Below are positions 28,148 through 36,246 of a stretch of 64,000 nt of DNA, in pieces; within the stretch, counting starts at the first letter, position 1; the number at the start of each line of letters is the position of its first letter. Where the stretch lies: NCBI GenBank assembly GCA_900543695.1, contig UQSG01000011.1:3214-67213 (forward strand). Direction: 5' to 3'. This stretch comes from an uncultured Clostridium sp. (GTDB taxonomy: Bacteria > Bacillota > Clostridia > UBA1212 > UBA1255). The notes beneath the pieces are model-generated. The model had not been told where the DNA came from and searched no databases. It saw only the letters and a list, made by a program, of their open reading frames with translations. Both the position numbers and the translations under genes were made by a program.

Positions 28148-28176
28148 ATTATAAAACAATATTTCCTTGATTGCAA
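28148..28176 (-). promoter_or_regulatory. Promoter for the DUF4091 / DUF951 genes
   Basis: On the minus strand TTGCAA (28176-28171), 17-bp spacer, TATAAT (28153-28148). The start should be near 28141, giving a ~33-base leader. Confidence 0.65.
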
Positions 28177-28190
28177 ATCGCACGCAAAAG

Positions 28191-28223
28191 TTTTTCCCTG
28201 AGCCCTGGGGCGTAAGGGAAAAA
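28191..28223. repeat. Palindromic intergenic repeat, copy 1 (TTTTTCCCT-N15-AGGGAAAAA)
   Basis: Perfect 9-bp arms around a 15-base interior (GAGCCCTGGGGCGTA), between the divergent promoters of the DUF4091 gene and ybaB. The same arms with the same 15-base interior length occur at 41397-41429 and 44239-44273. T runs lie 5' and A runs 3', the opposite of an intrinsic terminator. Confidence 0.75.
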
Positions 28224-28273
28224 AGAAGAATTGGCATGGGGACAAAAAATTTAATGAAATTCCATATGGATTA

Positions 28274-28282
28274 TGGTAAAAT
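28274..28282 (+). promoter_or_regulatory. Extended -10 promoter for the ybaB-recR-prfA cluster
   Basis: TGG-TAAAAT forms an extended -10 (TGnTANAAT) 35 bases before the ybaB ATG. No good -35 is visible. Confidence 0.45.
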
Positions 28283-28317
28283 AAACCGATCATAAATCAG
28301 AAAGGACAGAAGACGAA

Positions 28318-28656
28318 ATGGCGAAAGGATTTAGAGGCGGCTTCGGCGCAAAAAGCGGCGGCGGAAATAATATGCAAAAGCTGATGCAGCAGGCGCAGGC
28401 GATGCAGAAGGAAATGGAAAAGGAGCAGGCGGCCATTGCTGAGAAAACATTTGAAGCGACCTCGGGCGGAGGCGTGGTAAAGGTTGTGATGAATGGGGAA
28501 AAGAAGCTGCAGTCGCTTGAAATCAAACCGGAAGCGGTCGATCCTGACGATGTGGAAATGCTTCAGGACCTGATTACGGCTGCGCTGAACGAATGCATTG
28601 ACACCATCGACAGCGAGACGCAGGAAATTATGGGAAAATATACAATGGGAATGTAA
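28318..28656 (+). CDS. ybaB: YbaB/EbfC family nucleoid-associated protein
   Basis: 112 residues. After a Gly-rich basic N-terminus comes the helical 'MQKLMQQAQAMQKEMEKEQA', then the strand region 'VVKVVMNGEKKLQSLEIKPEAVDP' and helix 'LQDLITAALNECI', the standard YbaB fold. It binds DNA as a dimer. It lies one base before recR, the conserved dnaX-ybaB-recR arrangement without dnaX. AAAGGACAGAAGACGAA precedes the ATG. Confidence 0.93.
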   Translation: MAKGFRGGFGAKSGGGNNMQKLMQQAQAMQKEMEKEQAAIAEKTFEATSGGGVVKVVMNGEKKLQSLEIKPEAVDPDDVEMLQDLITAALNECIDTIDSETQEIMGKYTMGM

Positions 28657-28657
28657 G

Positions 28658-29254
28658 ATGGGCGTATACGGAGCATCGGTGACAAAATTAATTGAACAAT
28701 TTGAAAAGCTGCCCGGGATCGGCCGTAAATCCGCACAGCGCATGGCGTTTTACCTCCTCGGAAGAACGGAGCAGGAGGCAGAAGAGTTTGCCGAAGCGAT
28801 TAAAACTGCGCGAAGAGAACTGCGGTACTGCAAAGTATGCCAAAATATCGCCGACCGGGACATCTGCGATATTTGCGCAAATCCGGCGCGCAGCAATGGA
28901 AAAATCTGCGTGGTTGAGGATCCGCGGGATGTCATGGCAATGGAGCGTTCTAAGGTTTTTACAGGAAGATATCATGTGCTTCATGGTGTTCTGTCGCCCG
29001 TCAACGATGTCGGTCCGGACGAAATCAGAATCAAGGAGCTTCTCGCACGGATTGATGATTCCGTGAAAGAAGTCATTCTTGCTACAAACCCGAATGTAGA
29101 GGGCGAAGCGACGGCGATGTATATCGCCCGGCTGATAAAGCCGCTCGGCGTGACGGTTACCAGGATCGCGCATGGCGTTCCGGTGGGCGGAGACCTCGAA
29201 TATGTCGATGAGGTCACAATTGCACGAGCGCTGGAAAATAGGAAAGAATTGTAA
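28658..29254 (+). CDS. recR: Recombination mediator RecR
   Basis: 198 residues from ATG at 28658, right after the ybaB stop; a longer frame from 28598 lies inside ybaB. It works with RecO/RecF in gap repair. Visible parts: helix-hairpin-helix 'LPGIGRKSAQRMAF' (~17-30), a four-cysteine zinc finger 'CKVCQNIADRDICDIC', a Toprim domain starting 'ICVVEDPRDVMAME', and the C-terminal 'RIAHGVPVGGDLEYVDEVT'. The length matches the family. Confidence 0.95.
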   Translation: MGVYGASVTKLIEQFEKLPGIGRKSAQRMAFYLLGRTEQEAEEFAEAIKTARRELRYCKVCQNIADRDICDICANPARSNGKICVVEDPRDVMAMERSKVFTGRYHVLHGVLSPVNDVGPDEIRIKELLARIDDSVKEVILATNPNVEGEATAMYIARLIKPLGVTVTRIAHGVPVGGDLEYVDEVTIARALENRKEL

Positions 29255-29256
29255 GT

Positions 29257-30330
29257 ATGACAGAGAAATTGCAGGCTGCGGAAAACCGATATGAGGAGCT
29301 GACGCAAAAGCTGACGGATCCGGACGTTCTGGGAAATCCGGAGCTGTATAAAAGGATTGCTACGGAGCATGCGGAGCTTGAAGAACTGGTCGGTGTGTAC
29401 CGTGCCTATAAAGAAGCCGTTCGGGACAGAGACGAAGCCCGCGATCTGCTTGAAAAGCCTCTTGAGGATGAATTCCGCGAGCTCGTTAAGGACGAATATC
29501 GCGAAAAAGCGGAGCGGACTGCAGTACTTGAAGATCAGCTGCGGATCCTGCTGATTCCAAAAGACCCCAACGATCAAAAAAATGTAATCATGGAAATCAG
29601 AAGCGGCGCCGGCGGAGAAGAGGCGGCGCTTTTTGCGGCGGTATTGTTTCGGATGTATGCCCGCTATGCGGAGCGCTCCGGCTGGCGTACGGAAGCGGTA
29701 GAGATCAATGAGACGGAAATCGGAGGAATCAAGGAATGTACCTTTACAGTTTCGGGCGGCGGAGCGTACAGCCGGCTGAAATTTGAAAGCGGCGTCCATC
29801 GCGTTCAGCGTGTGCCCGTTACGGAGGCCGGAGGCAGAATTCATACTTCGACTGCTACCGTAGCGGTTCTGCCGGAGGTCGATGAGGTAGAGGTCGATCT
29901 GAACCCAAACGATGTTGCAATCGATACGTATCGTTCCAGCGGCGCGGGGGGCCAGCATATTAACAAGACGGAATCTGCAATTCGGCTGACGCATCGTCCC
30001 ACAGGCATCGTCGTTACGTGTCAGGACGAAAAATCGCAGCTGAAAAACAAGGAACGCGCATTTAAAGTGCTGCGGTCAAAGCTGTATGAAATGCAGAAAG
30101 AAGAACGCGACAGCTCTGTCGCCCAAGCACGCCGAAGTCAGGTGGGAAGCGGCGACCGGAGCGAACGGATCCGTACTTATAATTATCCGCAGAACCGGGT
30201 AACGGACCACAGAATTGATCTGACGCTCTATAAGCTGACGGCGGTTTTGGACGGGGATCTGGACGATATAATAGATGCACTGATAACGAACGAACGCGCG
30301 GAAAAGCTGGGACATGGGAATGGAGAATAA
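29257..30330 (+). CDS. prfA: Peptide chain release factor 1
   Basis: 357 residues. It recognises UAA and UAG and triggers peptide release. The catalytic 'GAGGQHINKTESAIR' (GGQ) and the codon-reading tripeptide PVT in 'RVPVTEAGG' identify RF1 rather than RF2. Length and domain order are normal. It starts two bases after recR and overlaps the Sua5-type gene by 17 bp. Confidence 0.96.
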   Translation: MTEKLQAAENRYEELTQKLTDPDVLGNPELYKRIATEHAELEELVGVYRAYKEAVRDRDEARDLLEKPLEDEFRELVKDEYREKAERTAVLEDQLRILLIPKDPNDQKNVIMEIRSGAGGEEAALFAAVLFRMYARYAERSGWRTEAVEINETEIGGIKECTFTVSGGGAYSRLKFESGVHRVQRVPVTEAGGRIHTSTATVAVLPEVDEVEVDLNPNDVAIDTYRSSGAGGQHINKTESAIRLTHRPTGIVVTCQDEKSQLKNKERAFKVLRSKLYEMQKEERDSSVAQARRSQVGSGDRSERIRTYNYPQNRVTDHRIDLTLYKLTAVLDGDLDDIIDALITNERAEKLGHGNGE

Positions 30331-31441
30331 AAATACGGAAGTCATAAAAATAGATCGGATGCGGATCGACTCGGACGCAATTCGACACTGCGCGGAAGTT
30401 CTCCGGAATGGGGGACTGGTCTGCTTTCCAACCGAGACGGTATACGGACTCGGTGCGAATGCGCTGCGGGCGGACGCGGTAGATAAAATTTACAAAGCAA
30501 AAGGACGGCCGGCGGATAATCCGCTGATCGTACATATTTCAAGCTGTAAAATGTTAGACCTTGTCACTGAATGCAGTGCAAGCCAGAGGCAGATCCTGGA
30601 TCGCCTGGCTCAAAAATTCTGGCCGGGACCGCTGACGGTCATTGCAAATCGTTCCGCCTCCGTGCCTTCTAATGTATCCTGCGGCCTGAACACGGTGGGG
30701 ATTCGTTTCCCGTCTCATCCCGTGGCCCGCGCGCTGATTGAAGCGGCAGGCGTTCCCGTTGCGGCGCCCAGTGCGAATTTATCCGGGAAGCCGAGTCCGA
30801 CGCGAGCCGCTCATGTCATTGAGGATATGATGGGACGGGTGGATCTCATTATCGACGGCGGCTGTTGCGACGTAGGCGTCGAATCTACAGTATTTGATAT
30901 CGCCGGCGAGAAAATGAGTATTTTACGTCCCGGTGCGGTGACGCTTGACCAGATTGCCTCAGTCGTCGATTCGGCGGACGAGCTTGACTGGATGCGGCCG
31001 CAAAGCGAAGCGGAAATCGGTACTCCACGCTCTCCAGGGCTGAAATATAAGCATTACGCGCCGAAAGCGTCGGTAACGATTTTCGAAGGACCAAGAGAAT
31101 CCGTAGCCGAGCGGATCAACGCGGAAATCAAGCGCAGAAAAAAAGACGGTTTTTCGATCGGAGTTCTTGCAACCGATGAGAGCATTTGCTATTATAAAGA
31201 AGTTGGAATTGTCGTTCAATCTTTAGGCAGCCTGAACAACAGTCTGCAGCAGGCATCCAATCTGTTCCATTGTCTGAGAAGGTTTGACGACCTGGGAATT
31301 GATGTGGTTTTTGCGGAGGCACTTCCCCGAAGCGGCGCGGGTGACGCAGTGATGAACAGATTGTACCGTGCGGCCGGGGGCGCCGTCGTCCTGTGCGGCG
31401 CAGATTCGCCCGGAACACCGCGGGCCGCATCCGAGCAGTAG
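30314..31441 (+). CDS. ywlC: L-threonylcarbamoyladenylate synthase (Sua5/YwlC)
   Basis: 375 residues. It makes threonylcarbamoyl-AMP for t6A37 modification of ANN-decoding tRNAs. The YrdC domain (~20-205) shows 'CFPTETVYGLGANAL', 'KAKGRPADNPLIVHI', 'WPGPLTVI' and 'APSANLSGKPSPT'. The long C-terminal Sua5 domain (~235-370) makes it the two-domain type. The prfA-ywlC-phosphatase order is also seen in Bacillus. A second ATG two codons in (30320) is an equal choice. Confidence 0.93.
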   Translation: MGMENKNTEVIKIDRMRIDSDAIRHCAEVLRNGGLVCFPTETVYGLGANALRADAVDKIYKAKGRPADNPLIVHISSCKMLDLVTECSASQRQILDRLAQKFWPGPLTVIANRSASVPSNVSCGLNTVGIRFPSHPVARALIEAAGVPVAAPSANLSGKPSPTRAAHVIEDMMGRVDLIIDGGCCDVGVESTVFDIAGEKMSILRPGAVTLDQIASVVDSADELDWMRPQSEAEIGTPRSPGLKYKHYAPKASVTIFEGPRESVAERINAEIKRRKKDGFSIGVLATDESICYYKEVGIVVQSLGSLNNSLQQASNLFHCLRRFDDLGIDVVFAEALPRSGAGDAVMNRLYRAAGGAVVLCGADSPGTPRAASEQ

Positions 31442-31461
31442 AGTGAGGTGTTATTTTCATT

Positions 31462-31956
31462 TTGAAACGTATTCTTTTCGTCTGCACGAGTAATACATGC
31501 AGGAGCTTTCTGGCGGAATACATTTTCAGGGATATGTTGGAAAAGGCCGATGAGGCGGGTAAGCTGAACAGGAAAGATTATAAAGTATCGTCTGCCGGAC
31601 TGTTTGCACTGGATGAAGACGAACCGGGCTCTTTGGCGGTGAAAGTACTCGAGAAGGTTTACGGAATTGAAGATTCCGACAAGCATCGCGCCTGCCTTGT
31701 TGACGACGATCTGGTTGCAGAAAGCGATCTGATTATTACGATGACAGACGCGCACCAGCAGGCGCTGGAGGAGGCCTATCCCGAGGCGGCAGACAAGACG
31801 TTTCCATTAAAAGCGCTTGCATACGGAGAGGACGGACTTGACGGAAGCCTGGACATAGAAGATCCATATCGCGGCGATGCCGAGGATTATGAAAGATGCG
31901 CGGCTGAAATCGAAAAAGCGCTGAAATTGGCGGCCGATAAAATTACTTCAAAATAA
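31462..31956 (+). CDS. ywlE: Low-molecular-weight protein phosphatase (YwlE-like)
   Basis: 164 residues from TTG at 31462, with GTGAGGTG upstream. The active-site loop 'CTSNTCRS' (C-X5-R-S) starts at residue ~8, and the general-acid 'EDPYRGD' occurs near 134. YwlE homologues remove phosphate from arginine or tyrosine; the Thr in the P-loop ('CTSNTCRS') is the residue reported to favour phospho-arginine in Bacillus. Specificity here is inferred. It follows the Sua5-type gene by 20 bp as in Bacillus. Confidence 0.88.
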   Translation: MKRILFVCTSNTCRSFLAEYIFRDMLEKADEAGKLNRKDYKVSSAGLFALDEDEPGSLAVKVLEKVYGIEDSDKHRACLVDDDLVAESDLIITMTDAHQQALEEAYPEAADKTFPLKALAYGEDGLDGSLDIEDPYRGDAEDYERCAAEIEKALKLAADKITSK

Positions 31957-32005
31957 AGACAAACAACGGATCTAAATTATCATTTTACGGAAGGAAGTAG
32001 AAAAA

Positions 32006-32635
32006 ATGGGACAAGTACATGCATTCGACCATCCGCTGATACAGCATAAGATCGCAATGCTTCGCGACAAAAACACAAATACCAAGGATTTCAGGGAGCT
32101 GGTATCTGAAATAGCGATGCTGATGTGTTATGAAGTCACCAGAAATTTGGAGCTGGAGGATGTGGATGTGGAAACGCCCGTCGGAATCGCCCATGCGAAA
32201 ATGCTGGCGGGAAAGAATCTGTGCTTCGTGCCTGTGCTTCGTGCCGGCCTTGGCATGGTAGACGGGGTGCTCAGCCTGATCCCGATGGCAAAGGTAGGAC
32301 ATATCGGACTGTATCGGGATCCCGATACTCTGCAGCCGGTTGAATATTATTGCAAGCTTCCGTTTGACGTAGCGCAGCGCGAGGTCGTTGTGCTCGATCC
32401 CATGCTCGCTACGGGCGGCTCAGCGTCTGCGGCGATTTCTTTCATCAAACAGAGAGGCGCGAAAGCCATTAAACTGATGAATCTGATTGCGGCTCCGGAG
32501 GGCATCGAGAAAATCCTCCGCGATCATCCGGATGTGGATATTTACTGCGCGGCGATCGATCAGGGGTTAAATGCTCATGCGTATATCGTTCCGGGCTTGG
32601 GCGACGCGGGCGACCGGCTGTTCGGCACGAAATAA
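32006..32635 (+). CDS. upp: Uracil phosphoribosyltransferase
   Basis: 209 residues, the standard length. It converts uracil and PRPP into UMP. The PRPP-binding block 'VVVLDPMLATGGSASAAI' (~127-144) and the uracil-binding C-terminus 'AYIVPGLGDAGDRLFGT' are intact. GGAAGGAAG precedes the ATG. In many Firmicutes rpiB lies between the phosphatase gene and upp; here the two are adjacent without it. Confidence 0.97.
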   Translation: MGQVHAFDHPLIQHKIAMLRDKNTNTKDFRELVSEIAMLMCYEVTRNLELEDVDVETPVGIAHAKMLAGKNLCFVPVLRAGLGMVDGVLSLIPMAKVGHIGLYRDPDTLQPVEYYCKLPFDVAQREVVVLDPMLATGGSASAAISFIKQRGAKAIKLMNLIAAPEGIEKILRDHPDVDIYCAAIDQGLNAHAYIVPGLGDAGDRLFGTK

Positions 32636-32650
32636 AGAGGAACCAGAAAT

Positions 32651-33352
32651 ATGTATCGGGACTTGAAAATTAAACCGCCGTTTTTTGAAATCGGACCGAA
32701 AGCATACCTGTACGGAGACGAAATGCTTCGGCTTGCGAAGGAAATTGATAGAATCGCGGTCAAATATGATGTGGATATCATCGTGACGCCGCAGTATACG
32801 GATATCCGTCTGCTTGCGGAGAACACCGAACGAATCCTTGTATTTGCGCAGCATATGGATTGTCTGCCGATCGGACGCGGCCTGGGCTCCGTTCTGCCGG
32901 AGGCGGTCAAAGCGGCCGGCGCGAAGGGCGTCATGCTGAACCATGCGGAAAAACCGCTGGACCGTGAGACGCTTGCAAAAACGATCGCCCGCGCGGACGA
33001 GGTCGGACTCGGGACGATCGTGTGCGCCGATACGCTGGAAGAGATTGCGGCCGTTGCGAAAATGTCCCCGAATCTCATCGTAGCGGAGCCTGCCGCGCTG
33101 ATCGGGACGGGGCAGGCAAGCGATTTGAGCTATGTGCGGGATACAATACGGATCGTTCAGGAAATTAATCCGGAGATCATGGTTCTGCAGGGAGCGGGAA
33201 TATCTAACGGACAGGACGTTTATAACGTCATTCATGCAGGAGCGCTTGCCACGGGAAGCACGAGCGGAATTATGAAAGCGGCTGATCCTGCCGCGATGAC
33301 GGAGGAAATGATTTCCGCGCTTCGCCGCGCATGGGATGAGCTGCATACTTAA
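32651..33352 (+). CDS. Triose-phosphate-isomerase-like sugar-phosphate isomerase
   Basis: 233 residues, short like archaeal TIM. The three catalytic positions are kept: Lys17 in 'EIGPKAY', His68 in 'FAQHMD' and Glu146 in 'VAEPAALIGTG'. Phosphate-binding 'GAGIS' (181-185) and 'TGSTSG' (201-206) are present. 'EIGPKAYLYG' is typical of the side branch that includes EryH/LerI-type erythrulose-phosphate isomerases rather than glycolytic TpiA, so a ketose-phosphate other than dihydroxyacetone phosphate is a good possibility (inference). It is the first gene of a three-enzyme sugar cassette. Confidence 0.8.
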   Translation: MYRDLKIKPPFFEIGPKAYLYGDEMLRLAKEIDRIAVKYDVDIIVTPQYTDIRLLAENTERILVFAQHMDCLPIGRGLGSVLPEAVKAAGAKGVMLNHAEKPLDRETLAKTIARADEVGLGTIVCADTLEEIAAVAKMSPNLIVAEPAALIGTGQASDLSYVRDTIRIVQEINPEIMVLQGAGISNGQDVYNVIHAGALATGSTSGIMKAADPAAMTEEMISALRRAWDELHT

Positions 33353-33363
33353 AGGAGCTTAGC

Positions 33364-34776
33364 ATGAGATTACTGGGAGTCGACGTCGGCACAACTTCAT
33401 TAAAAGCGGTGCTGTTTGACGAAAACGGAAAGCCCCTGTCCTCCGTCTGTGTTGATTATACTCTGCATGCTTCCGGAGAACGTGTAGAACTTGAGGCAGA
33501 AACGTATTGGCGGATTTTCCGGCAGGCACTGGATCAGGTATGCCCGGACAGGCTTCCGGACGCGATCGCAATCGACACGCAATGCGAAACGCTGATTCTT
33601 GCGGACGCAAAGGGGAATCCGCTGATGAATGCCATTGTTTGGCTCGATAACCGCGCCAAGCGGGAAGCGCAGGAGATCGAGGCGCAATTCGGCCGGAAAG
33701 AAATTTATGAGAAAACGGGACAGCCGGAAGTTACCGCCACATGGCCCGCATGTAAAATTTTATGGATAAAGAAGCATCTGCCGCAAATCTGGAGCAAAAC
33801 AAGGAAAATTTTTTTGCTGGAGGATTATCTTCTTTACAGACTGACCGGGGAATTTGCGACGGAAAAAACGCTGCAGTCTTCGAGTCTGTATTTTGATATC
33901 AATACGGGCGGCTGGTGGCCGGAAATGCTTGATTTTATCGGAATTCCGGAGGAGTATCTGCCTCGAATCGAGGACAGCGGCGTGTTTCTTGGCACCTACG
34001 GGTCATGCCGTGTCGTTACGGGGGCGATGGACCAGGTTGCCGGCGCCATTGGAGCGGGAATCGTGTCGGAAACCGTAATCAGCGAGATGACGGGAACGAC
34101 GATGGCTATCTTTGCAAACGCAAAGGAAATTCCGCCGTTCCGCGCAGACAGCATCATTCCGTGCCATTATAATTTTAATGGAAAATATTGTCTTCTCCTT
34201 TGGACACCGACGGCGGGGATGGCGCTGAAATGGTTTAAAAATAACTTGTGTGAGAATTTCAGCTTCCGCGAGCTTGACGCTTTGGCTGAAAAAGTGCCTC
34301 CGGGCAGCGGAGGCCTCGTTTTTCTGCCCTATTTGTGCGGCTCTACCATGCCGAAATATAATCCGGAGGCCAGGGGCTGCTTTGCCGGCCTGACGCTGGA
34401 GCATACGCGCGGACACTTTGTCAGAAGCATTCTGGAGTCCGTCGCGTGCATGCTGCGGGAAAATCTCGAATATCTTGGCATTTCGCCGAAGGAAATCCGC
34501 GTGACGGGCGGCGGCGCTGAAAGTCCGCTTTGGTGCCGGATTAAAGCGGATATTACGGGTACAGACTTGAAAACGCTGAAAAATAAAGAAACGGCTTGCC
34601 TGGGGAGCGCGATTCTGGCGGGACACGGGATCGGCTTGTTTCCCTCCATTGAAGAGGCAAGCCGGCGTTTCGCCGTCCCGGACCGGGTGTTTCATCCATC
34701 CGGAGCGGATCAGTCGGACGTTTATAAAAATTTCCGCATTGCGGATCGATTGATGCAAGGAGGACTTAACTCATGA
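33364..34776 (+). CDS. FGGY-family carbohydrate kinase (xylulokinase-like)
   Basis: 470 residues. The phosphate-1 motif 'GVDVGTTSLKAVLFDENG' starts at residue ~5. 'ITGTTMAIFAN'-like and 'LVFLPYLCGSTMPKYNPEARG' (FGGY signature region) and 'IRVTGGGAESPLWCRIKADI' follow in normal order. It transfers phosphate from ATP to a ketose or polyol. It lies between a sugar-phosphate isomerase and a fucose-isomerase-like gene, with which it overlaps (ATGA). AAAGGAG precedes the ATG. Substrate unknown. Confidence 0.88.
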   Translation: MRLLGVDVGTTSLKAVLFDENGKPLSSVCVDYTLHASGERVELEAETYWRIFRQALDQVCPDRLPDAIAIDTQCETLILADAKGNPLMNAIVWLDNRAKREAQEIEAQFGRKEIYEKTGQPEVTATWPACKILWIKKHLPQIWSKTRKIFLLEDYLLYRLTGEFATEKTLQSSSLYFDINTGGWWPEMLDFIGIPEEYLPRIEDSGVFLGTYGSCRVVTGAMDQVAGAIGAGIVSETVISEMTGTTMAIFANAKEIPPFRADSIIPCHYNFNGKYCLLLWTPTAGMALKWFKNNLCENFSFRELDALAEKVPPGSGGLVFLPYLCGSTMPKYNPEARGCFAGLTLEHTRGHFVRSILESVACMLRENLEYLGISPKEIRVTGGGAESPLWCRIKADITGTDLKTLKNKETACLGSAILAGHGIGLFPSIEEASRRFAVPDRVFHPSGADQSDVYKNFRIADRLMQGGLNS

Positions 34777-36125
34777 AGGCTGGTTTTGTTGGCTTCGGCG
34801 AAGTAAATACGCCGACAGAAATTATTGTCAGAAAATGCGCCGCGGCTGCGGAGGCGCTTAAGCAGGAGGGCGTTTCCCTCGTATCCGTGTACCCTGTGAC
34901 GGACGATTATGCGGAAAAGGATATCGGCAAAGCGCTTTCCGTTCTTCAGTCCGAGACGTTTGATTTTCTGGTGCTGTGCGTCGCCGGCTGGATTCCGACG
35001 CATGCCGTGATAAAGATTGCAGAGCGGTTCCGCCATAAGCCCATGGTATTATGGGGGCTTTGCGGCTGGATGGAGGACGGCAGGCTGGTGACGACGGCCG
35101 ATCAGGCGGGAACGTCCGCACTCCGGAAGACGATGGAGGAGCTCGGCTACACATTCCGGTACGTTTATGACATCGTGGGGCTGCCGACGCGTTCGGGGGC
35201 AGTCGCAGCGTTCGGAAGAGCCGCTGCCGCAGCCGGCTGGCTGCGCACGGCGCGTGTCGGCATGGCCGGTTACCGGGACATGAACTTATACGGTACGCTG
35301 TGCGATGGGGTTTCTCTGAAACGCGTTATAGGAGCGGAGATTGAGACGTTCGAGCTCCTGGAAATCGTACAGCGCTATCAGAGAATAACGCCTGATGAAA
35401 AGGCTGAAATCATCGAAAAACAGCTGTCCGGCTGGAAATTCCTGAAGCCCGCCAAGCGGGAAAGCCTGGAACAGGCTGCCGGCTATTATCTGGCCGTAAG
35501 CGCGCTTGCAAAAGAGCGGGGCTATGCCGCAGTTTCACTGAAAGATGTAGATGGAATGAAAAAGCTGCTTGGTTTTCCTCCGGCGCCGATTTTCATGCTG
35601 CTGGCAAATTGCGACGATCTTTGCACGATTCCGGAAAACGATTGCCTCGGCAGCGTGACGCAGCTGATGGTAAAAGCCCTGACGGGGCAATGCGCGCCGT
35701 ATCTTGAATTTTATGAGTTTTTTGAAGACGGCGTGCTTGCCGGCGTTCCGGATTATATTCCACAGGGTGCAACCGAGGGGGAAATTACAGTCATCCCCGC
35801 GGCCTTCGGCGAATTGTCGGAGGGAATCCTGAACGTTTCGAAAGTAAAAACGGGCGAGCTGACGATGTGCCGTCTCGTAACAGAAGGCGGCCGGTATTAT
35901 ATGCACCTGTGCCGCGGCAGAGGTGAAACGCCGGCAAAATGGGAGGAGGCAGGCTGGACGCAGCCGGCGCCGCAGCTTCCCGGCCTGAAAATTTTGCTTC
36001 CGAATGTGGAACGGTTCGCCCAGCGGGTAGCCTGCCAGCATTATATCATCGCATACGGAGATATTACAGAGCCGATGACGCAGCTTTGTAAAATTCTCGG
36101 GATCGGCCTTGTGACCGAAGCCTGA
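34773..36125 (+). CDS. L-fucose/L-arabinose isomerase-like protein
   Basis: 450 residues. The N-terminal halves of FucI/AraA-type isomerases are recognisable ('FDFLVLCVAGWIPTHAVIKIAERF', 'PMVLWGLCGWMEDGRLVTTADQAG'), and the C-terminal part ('CLGSVTQLMVKALTGQCAPYLEFYEF') fits the fucose isomerase C-terminal domain. It would interconvert an aldose and a ketose with a divalent metal, but the substrate cannot be read off and the metal ligands are not certain by eye. Its ATG overlaps the kinase stop, with AAGGAGG upstream. A terminator follows. Confidence 0.72.
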   Translation: MKAGFVGFGEVNTPTEIIVRKCAAAAEALKQEGVSLVSVYPVTDDYAEKDIGKALSVLQSETFDFLVLCVAGWIPTHAVIKIAERFRHKPMVLWGLCGWMEDGRLVTTADQAGTSALRKTMEELGYTFRYVYDIVGLPTRSGAVAAFGRAAAAAGWLRTARVGMAGYRDMNLYGTLCDGVSLKRVIGAEIETFELLEIVQRYQRITPDEKAEIIEKQLSGWKFLKPAKRESLEQAAGYYLAVSALAKERGYAAVSLKDVDGMKKLLGFPPAPIFMLLANCDDLCTIPENDCLGSVTQLMVKALTGQCAPYLEFYEFFEDGVLAGVPDYIPQGATEGEITVIPAAFGELSEGILNVSKVKTGELTMCRLVTEGGRYYMHLCRGRGETPAKWEEAGWTQPAPQLPGLKILLPNVERFAQRVACQHYIIAYGDITEPMTQLCKILGIGLVTEA

Positions 36126-36133
36126 AAACGAGA

Positions 36134-36165
36134 AGCGGCCCCGCAGCTGTGCGGGGCGCTTTTTT
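36134..36165 (+). terminator. Rho-independent terminator
   Basis: AGCGGCCCCGCA / TGCGGGGCGCT stem (one bulged G, short loop) followed by TTTTTT. It ends the upp/sugar-cassette transcript. Confidence 0.9.
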
Positions 36166-36208
36166 AGAATACGGCGCCATAACCTTTGCCGAATCTTAAG
36201 CGCGGCCT

Positions 36209-36217
36209 TGGTATAAT
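36209..36217 (+). promoter_or_regulatory. Extended -10 promoter of the potassium island
   Basis: TGG-TATAAT is a perfect extended -10. TTGCCG at 36186-36191 is a weak -35 at 20 bp. Start expected near 36224, so the leader is ~23 bases. Confidence 0.6.
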
Positions 36218-36246
36218 GGCACGGTACTCATATGGGAGGGGAAAGG

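Noticed and set aside
28191..28223. TTTTTCCCT palindrome as an intrinsic terminator
   Set aside because: The T run precedes and the A run follows the stem on both strands, the reverse of terminator layout, and no transcript needs ending there in copies 1 and 3.
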